The position numbers and the translations under genes are program-made. Below the pieces are notes generated by a model. That model made no database searches, was not told the DNA's origin, and was given only the letters and a program-made list of their open reading frames with translations. 64,000 nt of DNA from Kibdelosporangium philippinense (GTDB lineage Bacteria; Actinomycetota; Actinomycetes; Mycobacteriales; Pseudonocardiaceae), in contig NZ_JAJVCN010000003.1 of NCBI RefSeq assembly GCF_021390435.2, positions 2,220,655-2,284,654 on the forward strand. The letters run 5' to 3'. Position 1 is the stretch's first letter, and each line of letters starts with the position of its first letter. Below, one piece after another: positions 26,714 to 35,306 of this stretch.

Positions 26714-26824
26714 TGTGGACAACCCTGTGGATGAGTGGCCTGGTCTGTGGACAACTCCCCTCGCGTCCGCAGGCCGGGGCCCTCTCCGATGTGGATGACG
26801 GCGCCGCCACCCCCCTGTGGACAA
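26714..26824. promoter_or_regulatory. cluster of five DnaA boxes
   Basis: TGTGGACAA (complement TTGTCCACA, the actinobacterial DnaA-box consensus) occurs at 26714, 26746 and 26816. TGTGGATGA (TCATCCACA) occurs at 26726 and 26790. All five share one orientation within 111 bp. Neither dnaA nor dnaN is nearby, so this is not the usual oriC context. The rest of the gene-free stretch 26564-27125 holds the terminator at 26576 and, to the right, only the presumed leader of the membrane protein gene at 27126. Confidence 0.65.
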
Positions 26825-27125
26825 CCAGATGCCGCCGTGCGCTGACCCGAACGGCGTAGCGTCGGCTGCTACCCGCGTCAACGCCGGATTGGCCCAAGAA
26901 CACCAGGAAGCCGTTGATTTTCGCTCGTGCCCGAAATGCCTTCTCGACAACTCAGGGCAAACATTGGGACAACCTTTCCCCTCGGCCCGCGTCCACTTCA
27001 AGACGCGGTTCGGGGCCGAGTTCTGGGTCGTCAGCCTGCTAACTAGACTTTCGACCTGTTCGCAGCCGGGGAACGGTTCGTTACTGACCGTGCCGAGCGC
27101 GCAAAAAGAGCGAGAGGGCAGACCG

Positions 27126-29396
27126 TTGACTAACGGGAGTACGGCCGCCGACGTGAGACCGGGAGAAGGAGCCACCGGACGGTCTGTCCCGGAGTGGCTG
27201 TGGGTCATCGCGATCGGCCTGATCGGCGCGGTGGTCTTCCTGATCCCGTACCTGCAGACGCCTTACTTCTACTACGTCGGCGACAACCCCGAGTCGTTCG
27301 TGCCGAACTGGTACCACTACGGCCAGCAGGTCCTCAACGGTGTCTGGCCGACGGTCGAATCATCCGGTTGGTACGGCGGCAACTACATCGGCGAGGCCGC
27401 GGCGTCCACCTGGAACCCGTTCTTCGTGCTCTGCTGGATCATCGTCGCGCAGTTCAACAGCATGACGGCGGCAGCGGCCTTCGTGATGATCGCGCACCTC
27501 TGCCTGCTGACCATGGGCACGTACCTGCTCGCGCGTGAGTACGGCGCCGCGCGGGTCTCCTCGACGGTGTTCGCGTTCGCCATTCCACTCACCGGTTTCA
27601 CGCTGTATTACGAGGCCGCAGGCTGGCCCGCAGGCCTGTCCGCGTTCGTGTGGGTCACCTGGTTCTGGTGGGCGGCGCGCAGGTTCTCGCGTGGAGCCTC
27701 GTCGCCGCTGCTGCCGTTCCTGCTCGGCGCGATGGCGATGACGGTCGGCAACCCGTACGCGGCGCTCGGCATGATCATCGTGCTGGCGGCGATCGCCATC
27801 GAGCTGCTGGTCAACAAGAACGTCCGTGGCTTCGTGCAGCTGGCCATCGTTGGCGCCTGCGTCGGCGCGGTGGCTGTGCTGGTGTTCTTCCCGCTGCTCG
27901 GCGCGATGCCGGTGAGCTCGCGGCAAGAGCTCGCGATGATCGCCAACGACACCTTCCTCGTCCCGGGCGTCGGCGACCTGCTCACGGCGAGCGCGCCAAG
28001 CTACCTGCCCGCGATCCTCAACTGGGGTGGGCAGGTCAAGGAGAGCCTGCCGTCGACCTACTTCGTCTGGTTCGCCATCCCGCTGCTGCCGTGGCTGCGT
28101 TGGCGCACCTTGCTCACGTCCGCGCGCTCGCTGATCAGCGTCGGTGTGGTCGGCGGGGTCTACGCGATCCTGACCTTCGGCCCGTCCAACCTGTGGCTGT
28201 TCCGCTGGCCGATCCGGCTGATCGAGTACCTGTACCTCGCGGTCGCCGTCGTGTTCGCGGTGCTGTTGTCCAAGGGCCTCGCCAAGGACAAGATCCGCGG
28301 CCGGACCATGATCACGATCGGCCTTGTCGGGATCGGCGCGTACCTGTCGTTCGCGGTACGGCCGGAGTTCTACGCGTTGCACGCTGTGTCGACCGTGCTG
28401 GTGCTGGTGTTCTTCTTCGGCGCGCTGTGGGCGTACCGCAAGCGTGGCTGGATGGCGCTGGGAATCGCGTTGCTGATCGGCACGATGGGCATCGCGGCGT
28501 ACCAGACCAACAAGATCCCGGCCCCCGGTGTCGACGTCACGCCGTGGATCGTGCCCGCGAGCGACATCAACAAGATCAAGGCAGGCACCGCCGAGTACAA
28601 GGGCACGGTCCTGCAGCTCGCGTCGCAGGGCCTGGTCAAGGGCACCAGCGAGCAGGATGACGGCGAGGTCGCGTTCGGCAACCTGTCCGTGCTGAACGGC
28701 CACGAGTCGATCACCCGTTACAGCGGCATCGGTTTCACCGAGTTCACGGCGGCGCTATGCATGGACTACAAGGGCTCTGTGTGCCCGGACGCGTACCGCA
28801 AGGCGTTCGCCCCGGTCCCCGGCACTGACATCACCTTGGTCGACGCGCTGCGCGTGCAGACGCTGGTCCTGCAGGACGCGTTGTTCCCGAACGTGGTCAA
28901 CAGCGCGCCGCCGCGCGGCTGGACGCGCATCGCGCAGAGTGGCGGCCGGACAGTGTGGACACGGGACGCGCCGCTGCCATATCCGGGACGCGTATCCTGG
29001 GCCTCGCGTGGCGTCACCGTGGCTTCGTCCACCTCGGAGTCCGCCACCGAGCAAGTCAAATTCAGTGCGCCTGCCGGTGGCGGTCAGTTGATCTTCGCTC
29101 GCCTTGACTGGCCCGGATACAGCGCGACCGTCGACGGTAAGACGGCCGAGGTTCGCAACGGCGACGCTGGCCTGATCACCATCGACGTGCCAGCCGGTGA
29201 GCACACCCTTTCACTGGACTACGAGACGCCTGGGCTCCGGCTCGGCGTGACGTTGCTGGGCGGCGCCACCCTGGTGGTGCTGATCCAGACCTTGTGGTGG
29301 TGGCGAACCACCCGGCGCCGCGCCGACGCGACGCAGGAGAAAGACACTGAGAACGGCGTCGCCGAGGACGCTTCCCCGGTACTGACGCACACGTAG
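27126..29396 (+). CDS. large YfhO-like polytopic membrane protein
   Basis: 756 residues from a TTG at 27126 with GAGAGGG about 7 nt upstream; longer readings from 26817 run through the DnaA boxes and look non-coding. About 12-13 membrane helices span 20-500. An extracytoplasmic beta-rich C-terminus (DWPGYSATVDGKTAEV) and a final helix near 715 follow. The layout fits YfhO/GT-C-like proteins that act on lipid-linked sugars. The Asp of YVGDNPESF in the first external loop is a candidate catalytic residue. It directly precedes glfT2 (40 bp), pointing to a role in arabinogalactan or another envelope glycan. Confidence 0.8.
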   Translation: MTNGSTAADVRPGEGATGRSVPEWLWVIAIGLIGAVVFLIPYLQTPYFYYVGDNPESFVPNWYHYGQQVLNGVWPTVESSGWYGGNYIGEAAASTWNPFFVLCWIIVAQFNSMTAAAAFVMIAHLCLLTMGTYLLAREYGAARVSSTVFAFAIPLTGFTLYYEAAGWPAGLSAFVWVTWFWWAARRFSRGASSPLLPFLLGAMAMTVGNPYAALGMIIVLAAIAIELLVNKNVRGFVQLAIVGACVGAVAVLVFFPLLGAMPVSSRQELAMIANDTFLVPGVGDLLTASAPSYLPAILNWGGQVKESLPSTYFVWFAIPLLPWLRWRTLLTSARSLISVGVVGGVYAILTFGPSNLWLFRWPIRLIEYLYLAVAVVFAVLLSKGLAKDKIRGRTMITIGLVGIGAYLSFAVRPEFYALHAVSTVLVLVFFFGALWAYRKRGWMALGIALLIGTMGIAAYQTNKIPAPGVDVTPWIVPASDINKIKAGTAEYKGTVLQLASQGLVKGTSEQDDGEVAFGNLSVLNGHESITRYSGIGFTEFTAALCMDYKGSVCPDAYRKAFAPVPGTDITLVDALRVQTLVLQDALFPNVVNSAPPRGWTRIAQSGGRTVWTRDAPLPYPGRVSWASRGVTVASSTSESATEQVKFSAPAGGGQLIFARLDWPGYSATVDGKTAEVRNGDAGLITIDVPAGEHTLSLDYETPGLRLGVTLLGGATLVVLIQTLWWWRTTRRRADATQEKDTENGVAEDASPVLTHT

Positions 29397-29436
29397 GCCC
29401 ACCCGACGAGAGAAACTTGAGGAGCAGGGAAACCGC

Positions 29437-31305
29437 ATGCCGACCCAGCAGGAGCAGAAGGTGGCCAAAGCCCAGAAAACAGGCGGCTCCCAATCGAGCA
29501 TCCGTGGCGTGGTTCAGCGAATCCTGTTCGCCTCACCCAGCCCGCAAGCCCCCAACGAGCTGTACGCGCTCGGCGTCTACGGCGCCGTGCGGCCGGAGCG
29601 GCACCGCGTGGTCGTCGAGCCGGACGCCCGGCTGACCACGAACACCTACTTCGGTCGGCTGCCCGCCAGCTACCTGCAGCGGTGGACGCAGATCCGCGAA
29701 CTGGAAGCGGTGTTCCGGGTCCGTGGCGCCGGTCGGCTGGAGATCCACGCGTCGGACGCCGAGGGTGAGCCGCGGATCCTGACCACCGCGGAGGTCGCCA
29801 CCCCCGCTGAGCAGGAAGTACGGCTCAAGGTCAGCCTCGACCGGTTCATGGACGGCGGCTCGATCTGGCTCGAGGCCGTCACCTCCGCCGAGGAGCTGAC
29901 GATCGAGGACGTCCGCTGGGTGATCAGCGAGCCGTTGCGCGAGCGGTTGACTTCGGTCGTGATCTGCACGTTCAACCGTGCCGACGACTGCCTGAACACC
30001 ATGCGCGCGCTCGGTGAGGACACCGAACTGCTGGCTGTGCTCGAGAACGTGTACGTCGTCGACCAGGGCACCGACACCGTGCAGAGCCGCGAGGACTTCG
30101 ACAAGGTCGTCGGGCTGTTCCAGGGCAAGCTGCGCTACCTGCGTCAGCCCAACCTCGGCGGCGCTGGCGGCTTCACCCGCGGCATGTTCGAGATCAGCCA
30201 GGCTGGCGGCAAGCACGCCAACGTCCTGCTGATGGACGACGACGTGCTGCTGGAGCCGGAGACGGTCCTGCGGATGTCGGCATTCGCCAACAACTCGACC
30301 GACCCGGTCATCGTCGGCGGTCAGATGCTGTACCTGTACCACCCGAACCGCCTGCACATCGGCGCCGAGTTCACCGACCTGCCGATGCTCAGGCCCGGTG
30401 TGCCGGTCGCAGGCGCACTGCACAACGTGGACCTGACCAAGACGCTGCCGCACAAGCGGGTGACTGCGGGCTACAACGCCTGGTGGTCCTGCCTGATCCC
30501 GGCGGAGGTGATCGAGAAGTGTGGCCTGCCGCTGCCGATGTTCTTCCAGTGGGACGACATCGAGTACGGCACCCGCGCCGGCCGCAACGGCTTCGCGACG
30601 GTCACGCTGCCCGGCGCGGCGGTGTGGCACGCCGACTTCGCCTGGAAGGACTGGGACGACTGGGCCCGGTACTTCAGCCTGCGTAACTCGCTGATCACGT
30701 CCGCGCTGCACTGGGACGGCTTCGACGGCAAGACCGCGGCGAAGGTGCTGGCCAAGCAGATGGCCGAGTACCTCGTGGCAATGCAGTACGGCATGGCCGC
30801 GACCCTGCTGAAAGGTCTCGAGGACTTCCTGTCCGGCCCGTCGGTGCTGGCCGACGGCGGTGTCGAGGCCGCGGCGGCGATCCGCAAGCTGCGCGCCGAC
30901 TACCCGGACACCCACCGCAAGCAGCCTGCTGACCTGCCGGTCGACGCGGCTTCGACCGTGCAGATCTACGACGACCCCGGCATCCCGCCGATGCTGAAGG
31001 CCGTGCTGGTCAAGCGGGTACTCAACATCCTCGCCGGTCGCACCGGCGGCGCCGCGCAGATGATGGCTGGCGACGCCAAGTGGTGGAACGTGTCGCGGTT
31101 CAAGTCTGTCATCGTCACGGACTCCGCACAGGACGCCTTCCGGGTGCGCAGCTTTGACCGTGAGGTTGTCGTCGATCTCGCCAAGCGCGGGGCGAAACTG
31201 CTGGCCAGGCTGGCCAAGGAGGGCACGCTGGTCCGTGAGGAGTGGCGTGGGGCGATGGGCGAGCTGACTGCCCGTGACAACTGGGACCGGCTCTTCAAGT
31301 CCTGA
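29437..31305 (+). CDS. glfT2: galactofuranosyltransferase GlfT2
   Basis: 622 residues. It polymerises the galactan of mycolyl- or arabinogalactan by adding beta-(1,5)/(1,6) galactofuranose from UDP-Galf at the inner membrane. The N-terminal beta-barrel region covers about 1-160. The GT-A domain shows VVICTFNRADD, the metal-binding LLMDDDVLLEPE, the acceptor-binding NAWWSCLIP, the catalytic-base region WDDIEYGTR and the His in VWHADFAWKDWDDW. The helical C-terminus completes the GlfT2 length. A good GGAGCAGGGA site precedes the ATG. It is strong evidence for a galactan-containing wall. Confidence 0.95.
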   Translation: MPTQQEQKVAKAQKTGGSQSSIRGVVQRILFASPSPQAPNELYALGVYGAVRPERHRVVVEPDARLTTNTYFGRLPASYLQRWTQIRELEAVFRVRGAGRLEIHASDAEGEPRILTTAEVATPAEQEVRLKVSLDRFMDGGSIWLEAVTSAEELTIEDVRWVISEPLRERLTSVVICTFNRADDCLNTMRALGEDTELLAVLENVYVVDQGTDTVQSREDFDKVVGLFQGKLRYLRQPNLGGAGGFTRGMFEISQAGGKHANVLLMDDDVLLEPETVLRMSAFANNSTDPVIVGGQMLYLYHPNRLHIGAEFTDLPMLRPGVPVAGALHNVDLTKTLPHKRVTAGYNAWWSCLIPAEVIEKCGLPLPMFFQWDDIEYGTRAGRNGFATVTLPGAAVWHADFAWKDWDDWARYFSLRNSLITSALHWDGFDGKTAAKVLAKQMAEYLVAMQYGMAATLLKGLEDFLSGPSVLADGGVEAAAAIRKLRADYPDTHRKQPADLPVDAASTVQIYDDPGIPPMLKAVLVKRVLNILAGRTGGAAQMMAGDAKWWNVSRFKSVIVTDSAQDAFRVRSFDREVVVDLAKRGAKLLARLAKEGTLVREEWRGAMGELTARDNWDRLFKS

Positions 31306-31416
31306 TCTTCGCCGTGCTGGCCCGGGCTGGTTCGCCAGTCCGGGCCTTCGCGCGTTTCAGGCCGCCGTGCTCGGGGCATCCCGAATGGGCTTGTTCCCCG
31401 AGGCGGAGGAGTGGCT

Positions 31417-32500
31417 GTGTTGGCCGACCGCTACCGGATCGACGAGTTACTTGGCACCGGCGGAATGGCCGACGTGTACCGAGCGTGGGACACGCGGCTG
31501 CACCGTTCGGTCGCCGTCAAGGTGTTCCGCCAACAGGCGGACGACACCGCGCGAAGTCGGTTCGGCAAAGAGGTCCGTACGCTGGCCACGTTGGCGCACC
31601 CCGGGCTTGTCTCGGTCTACGACGCCGACATCACTCAGCAGCCGCCTTTCGCCGTGCTGCAGCTCATCGAAGGCCAGACGTTGAGCGCCCGGATCAGCGA
31701 CGGCCCGCTTCCGGCTGACGAGGTCCGTGCGATCGGTGCCCAGGTCGCCGATGCCCTCGACTATGTGCACGCCAACGGCGTGGTCCACCGTGACGTCAAG
31801 CCGTCGAACATGCTGATCGACGCCGATGGCACGGTCTACCTGTCCGACTTCGGCCTCGCCCAGCTCGCCGGGGCGACCCGGCTGACCAAGGCCGACATGC
31901 TGGTCGGCACGGCCGCTTACCTGGCTCCGGAGCAGGTTCGTGGCCAGGATGTCGCTGGCCAGGCCGACATTTACGCGCTGGGCCTCGTGCTCCTGGAATG
32001 CCTGACCGGGCAACGGGAGTATCCGGGCAACGAGATCGAGACCGCGGTCGCACGGCTGCACCGGCCGCCTACGATCCCCGATGATCTGCCGCCTGACCTG
32101 CACCGAATTACTGGCGCTGATGACGTCTCTGACGCCACGCCGCCGCCCGACCGCGCTGCAGTGCGCTGAGGCGCTCCGCGACCCGTCCACGCTGCTGCTG
32201 GAGCCTGCACCTCCTCCCAAACAGCGGCGGTCCCTCGCCGCCGCGGCCGCGCTTGTCGGCATCACCACGGTTACGTGGCTCCTGTTGAGCGGCGTGGGCG
32301 CTGAGGCACCGACCATCCCGCCCGCGGCCGTTGTTCCACCGGCTGTCACCACCGCGCCTCCGCCCACAACCCAAGCCGCGGCCGTTCCCGTCAAGGACAA
32401 AACGACAGCCGCTCCCAGTCGGCGCGACAACCCGACGGCCACCAAATCGCGGAAAGGCTCGAACAAAGGAAAAGGGAAATCGGGTAAGAACAAAGATTAG
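31417..32500 (+). pseudogene. PknB-like Ser/Thr protein kinase, frameshifted near the end of the kinase domain
   Basis: From a GTG at 31417 (GGAGGA 6 nt upstream) the frame encodes an almost complete kinase: glycine loop LLGTGGMADVYRA, VAVKVF lysine, HRDVKPSNML, SDFGLA and YLAPEQ. At about 32099 one base is extra: the frame that continues reads TELLALMTSLTPRRRPTALQ, the expected end of the C-lobe. A membrane helix (LAAAAALVGITTVTWLLLSG) and a Pro/Lys-rich external tail follow. Without a shift the product stops at 32169 and lacks its membrane anchor. Active-site residues are all present. The break could be a real inactivation or a sequencing error. Confidence 0.75.
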
Positions 32501-32611
32501 TCCACGCACGGAATCGCGGTCGGCGGCGGACTGGACGGTGGCGCTGAACTGGCAGGTGCCGGTTCTGTCTTCGTCGGGGCAGGCACTCGATTGAACATGT
32601 TGGCGACCATT
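32497..32611 (-). pseudogene. 3' fragment of the LCP gene, cut off by the IS5-type element
   Basis: On the minus strand this segment reads MVANMFNRVPAPTKTEPAPA and continues to TAIPCVD before a stop at 32497. When the element (32612-33623) and one copy of its 3-bp duplication are removed, it joins in frame to the end of the LCP gene (KIRA|MVANMF). It is thus the lost Pro-rich tail of that protein. Its stop overlaps that of the convergent kinase gene. Confidence 0.8.
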
Positions 32612-33623
32612 GAGGTGATCTCAGCGACTTTCACGCGATCTTGCCGTGTTCGAAATGCGTGAGGACAAGGGCGGCTTTGACGATGTCGCCGATCTTGCTG
32701 GGGCTGGCGGTGAGATGCCGCAGGCTGCGCCAGCGTCCGGTGAGTAGGGCGAAACCACGTTCGCCCAGACACCGCAGGCCACGCAGCAGAGCGTTGCGTG
32801 TGCGGGTGTCCACGTCGAGGACCTGGCCATCGGCAGGCTGTTTGACCGGGGTGTGCACGCCGATGCCGGCACCGTCGTAGCCGCCATCGGCCAGCGTCGG
32901 CAGATCAAGGTGCGAGGCGGCCCAGTACAGCGCACCCAGCACATGCTCGCGCGCCACGGTCAAGTCATGGAGTGAACCGGGCTCGACATCCGAGACCCAC
33001 CACGGAAAACCGTCCGGCGCGCACAGCGCTTGGATGTTGCCGCCGTGCTCGCGGGCTTTGCCGGAGTACCACAGGTCGATCGGCTCGCCTTTCACGCTCA
33101 ACGTTTTCTCGCTACAGCGATCGGCGGAGAAGACCTTTCCATCGAGGATCACGTAGGCCGTGCCCTCATCCTTGGCCCGCTGCAGGGCCTCATGCAGGTC
33201 CGGCGCCTGCTCGGCGAGCACGATGACGACCTCATCCAAGTAGCGGTAGCCGGTGGCGCGGGAGATGCCGTGATCGCGAGCCAGGGCGGGGACGTCGGTG
33301 TTCTGCCGGAACCAGCGCAGGCCCAGCACCGCGTGGCGAAAGCAGGTCAACGCCCTGCTGTTCTTGCGGGTGCCGCGTCGGCGGCGTTCGGCGTGCAGCA
33401 GCCGGCTGAGGTAGAGGGCCAGTTCACGCGGGACATCGAGCATGGCACGATACGCAATCACGGGGAGCCTTCTGGTCCGGACTTGATCTTCGCAATCCAG
33501 TTCTACCAAGGGCTCCCCGCCCATCTTTCCCCGGGTCTCACCACTCCCCAGCACATCGACCAGCGCTCGTCCGAGCAGCTTCGCGGCTCAACAAACGAAC
33601 CAGAATCTTGGTGAGATTACCTC
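32612..33623 (-). mobile_element. IS5-family insertion sequence (IS427-like)
   Basis: 1012 bp. Terminal repeats are GAGGTGATCTCA at 32612-32623 and GAGGTAATCTCA (complement of 33612-33623). They are flanked by direct repeats ATT at 32609-32611 and 33624-33626. One transposase gene lies inside. Excision restores the reading frame of the interrupted LCP gene, which confirms the boundaries. Confidence 0.88.
32631..33461 (-). CDS. IS5 family transposase (DDE_Tnp_4)
   Basis: 276 residues from a GTG at 33461 with GAAGG 6 nt upstream. An N-terminal helix-turn-helix (DVPALARDHGISRATGYRYL) precedes the DDE domain: YVILDGKVFSADR (first Asp), PGSLHDLTVAREHV and ADGGYDGAGIGV (second Asp). The late RWRSLRHLTASPSKIGDIVKA block replaces the usual Glu region. 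The frame is intact. Longer starts up to 33554 are possible but have no ribosome binding site. Confidence 0.9.
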   Translation of the reverse strand: MIAYRAMLDVPRELALYLSRLLHAERRRRGTRKNSRALTCFRHAVLGLRWFRQNTDVPALARDHGISRATGYRYLDEVVIVLAEQAPDLHEALQRAKDEGTAYVILDGKVFSADRCSEKTLSVKGEPIDLWYSGKAREHGGNIQALCAPDGFPWWVSDVEPGSLHDLTVAREHVLGALYWAASHLDLPTLADGGYDGAGIGVHTPVKQPADGQVLDVDTRTRNALLRGLRCLGERGFALLTGRWRSLRHLTASPSKIGDIVKAALVLTHFEHGKIA

Positions 33624-34639
33624 ATTGCCCGGATTTTGTGCGGATCGACGATATTGATGCTTTCGCCGTCCACCGTCTGGGTGTCTTCGATCGGCAGCGT
33701 CAAATACGTCATCCGGCCGCCGGTCACGTTCGACATCCGCATCGCGAAATCGAGCAGTTCGACGCGGTCGTCCACCACCACGTTCTGCTTGGCCACGTCG
33801 ACAAGGCCGGGCAGCGTCGCCGCGCCCTGTGTGCGGATCCTGTGCATCACCGCCGCGATGAAGGCCTGCTGGCGTCGGGTGCGGTCGAGGTCGCCGTTCT
33901 TCAGGCCGTGCCGCTGGCGTACGAAAGCAAGCGCTTGGGAGGCGTTCAGGACCTGCCGTCCGGCCACCAGGTTCGCGCCGGACATCGGGTCGCTCGTCGC
34001 GTTGTTCACGCAGACCTCGATCCCGTTCAGCGCGCCTGCCAGGTAGTAGAACCCGGCAAGGCTGACCTCGGCGATGTGGTCGATCGGCACGTCGAGGAAC
34101 GTGCTGACGGTCTGGATCTGTGCGCGTCGACCGGCTTCCCGGCCGAGGAACTCCAGTTCGTGCTTGTCCGGCAGGCCACCGGCGCGCAGCTTGGTCTCCT
34201 CGGCGATCTTCGCCCTTCCGTACGCCTCTTTGATCTTTCCCTTCACCGGACTACCCGGGATGCCATACAAGTCAACGAAGTTGTCCCTCGGCACGGACAA
34301 CGCGGTGGCCTGTGAACCGTCATTGGGGATGTGCAACAACATCAGCGTGTTCGCGTTGTAACCGCCACGGTCGCTCTCGCCGGCTTGCAGCTGAGCGAGA
34401 ACCGCGTCCGGCAGCGGATCGCCGTTCAGGTCGAGGCGGGTGGTGAGCCCCATCACCAGGATGTTCACCGCGTGTTCGGATCGCGGCGCATCCGGCGCAA
34501 TGGCGTTGGACCGACGGACCCCTTCGTCGATGTCCTGATACGTGGCCCAGCCCACACCCGCGGCCACCATCAGCGCCACCGCGACGATGATCCAAGTGGT
34601 CCGGACCATTACAAGTGCGGAAGTCCGCAACCACTTCAT
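33617..34639 (-). CDS. LCP (LytR-CpsA-Psr) family glycopolymer ligase, C-terminus truncated by an IS
   Basis: 340 residues. Membrane helix at about 12-33, then an extracytoplasmic LCP domain with NILVMGLTTR, GYNANTLMLLHI, ALSVPRDNFVDL (polyprenyl-phosphate-binding Arg/Asp) and ALAFVRQRHGLKNGDLDRTRRQQ. LCP enzymes attach arabinogalactan or teichoic-type polymers to peptidoglycan. The last two codons and the stop are formed by the terminal repeat of the IS5-type element; the original protein had about 37 more Pro-rich residues. The catalytic domain is complete, so activity may persist. It lies in the glfT2 neighbourhood. Confidence 0.9.
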   Translation of the reverse strand: MKWLRTSALVMVRTTWIIVAVALMVAAGVGWATYQDIDEGVRRSNAIAPDAPRSEHAVNILVMGLTTRLDLNGDPLPDAVLAQLQAGESDRGGYNANTLMLLHIPNDGSQATALSVPRDNFVDLYGIPGSPVKGKIKEAYGRAKIAEETKLRAGGLPDKHELEFLGREAGRRAQIQTVSTFLDVPIDHIAEVSLAGFYYLAGALNGIEVCVNNATSDPMSGANLVAGRQVLNASQALAFVRQRHGLKNGDLDRTRRQQAFIAAVMHRIRTQGAATLPGLVDVAKQNVVVDDRVELLDFAMRMSNVTGGRMTYLTLPIEDTQTVDGESINIVDPHKIRAMR

Positions 34640-34711
34640 GGTTTCGATGTTATGCGAGAGGGCCGTTGAGCTATATCCTCGATAGAGTCCGATCTAGACA
34701 CTAGGACGGCA

Positions 34712-35176
34712 GTGGTGGGGGATAGACCGGTACATCCACGCGTACCTGTGGAAGTACCTGCTGTGGCGGCCATTGCCATCCTCGCTGTCTTCATCGGGAT
34801 GGGGTTGATCACCGACGACGGCACGTTCGGCTGGGTCTTCGGGACGTGGGTCGTCATCGGCTCGGGCATGGCAGCGGCGCTCGTCCGGCCGATCGGCCTC
34901 TGGGTCGTGGTGCCAGCGCCACCGCTCGCCTTGCTGATCGTGGTGGCGATCGGCACCGCGTGGCAGTTGAAACCGGTGTGGAGCAACACAAAACAGCTTG
35001 TCGCCGAGTTCGCGCCACCGTACCTTCACGGATTCCCATGGCTCGCGGCCGCCATCGGCGTCGGCATCGGTATCGCGGTCTTCCGTCTGACCCGACGGGC
35101 ACGTTCATCATCTGGGGGAGAAACTCATGCGGGACGCCGAAAAGCCGGTCTTCGCATCGACAAGCAGGACACGTAA
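34712..35176 (+). CDS. DUF6542-like small membrane protein
   Basis: 154 residues, four membrane helices (about 16-32, 38-58, 62-84, 108-126) and a basic Arg/Lys-rich C-terminal tail. It fits the actinobacterial DUF6542 family, of unknown function, often near LCP and glycosyltransferase genes. Divergent from the LCP gene with 72 bp between. Its 3' end overlaps the next small gene by 50 bp in another frame. Confidence 0.7.
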   Translation: MVGDRPVHPRVPVEVPAVAAIAILAVFIGMGLITDDGTFGWVFGTWVVIGSGMAAALVRPIGLWVVVPAPPLALLIVVAIGTAWQLKPVWSNTKQLVAEFAPPYLHGFPWLAAAIGVGIGIAVFRLTRRARSSSGGETHAGRRKAGLRIDKQDT

Positions 35177-35306
35177 GGCCATCCGGCTGACCAGCAGGTT
35201 GCTGGCGGTCGGCATGGTCGTGCTCGCGCTCGTGCTTGTCGCGACCACGCTTGGTTCTGTTCACAACGACTCGGCAACGACATGGCTCGTCACCGATCAC
35301 AGGTAG
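35127..35306 (+). CDS. 59-residue single-pass membrane protein
   Basis: An ATG at 35127 preceded by GGGGGAG at 6 nt spacing opens a 59-codon frame. It has a basic N-terminal half (SRTRKAIRLTSR), one hydrophobic helix (LLAVGMVVLALVLVATTLG) and a short polar tail. It overlaps the DUF6542 gene by 50 bp and the following glycosyltransferase gene by 25 bp, so it may act in translational coupling as well as being a real protein. No family recognised. Confidence 0.6.
   Translation: MRDAEKPVFASTSRTRKAIRLTSRLLAVGMVVLALVLVATTLGSVHNDSATTWLVTDHR

Noticed and set aside
26714..26824. Chromosomal oriC
   Set aside because: DnaA boxes are present but there is no dnaA, dnaN or AT-rich unwinding region in the window; reported only as a DnaA-box cluster.
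26817..27125. Possible N-terminal extension of the YfhO-like protein
   Set aside because: It runs through a DnaA box, has no membrane-protein character or ribosome binding site, and a TTG at 27126 with GAGAGGG fits the family start better.
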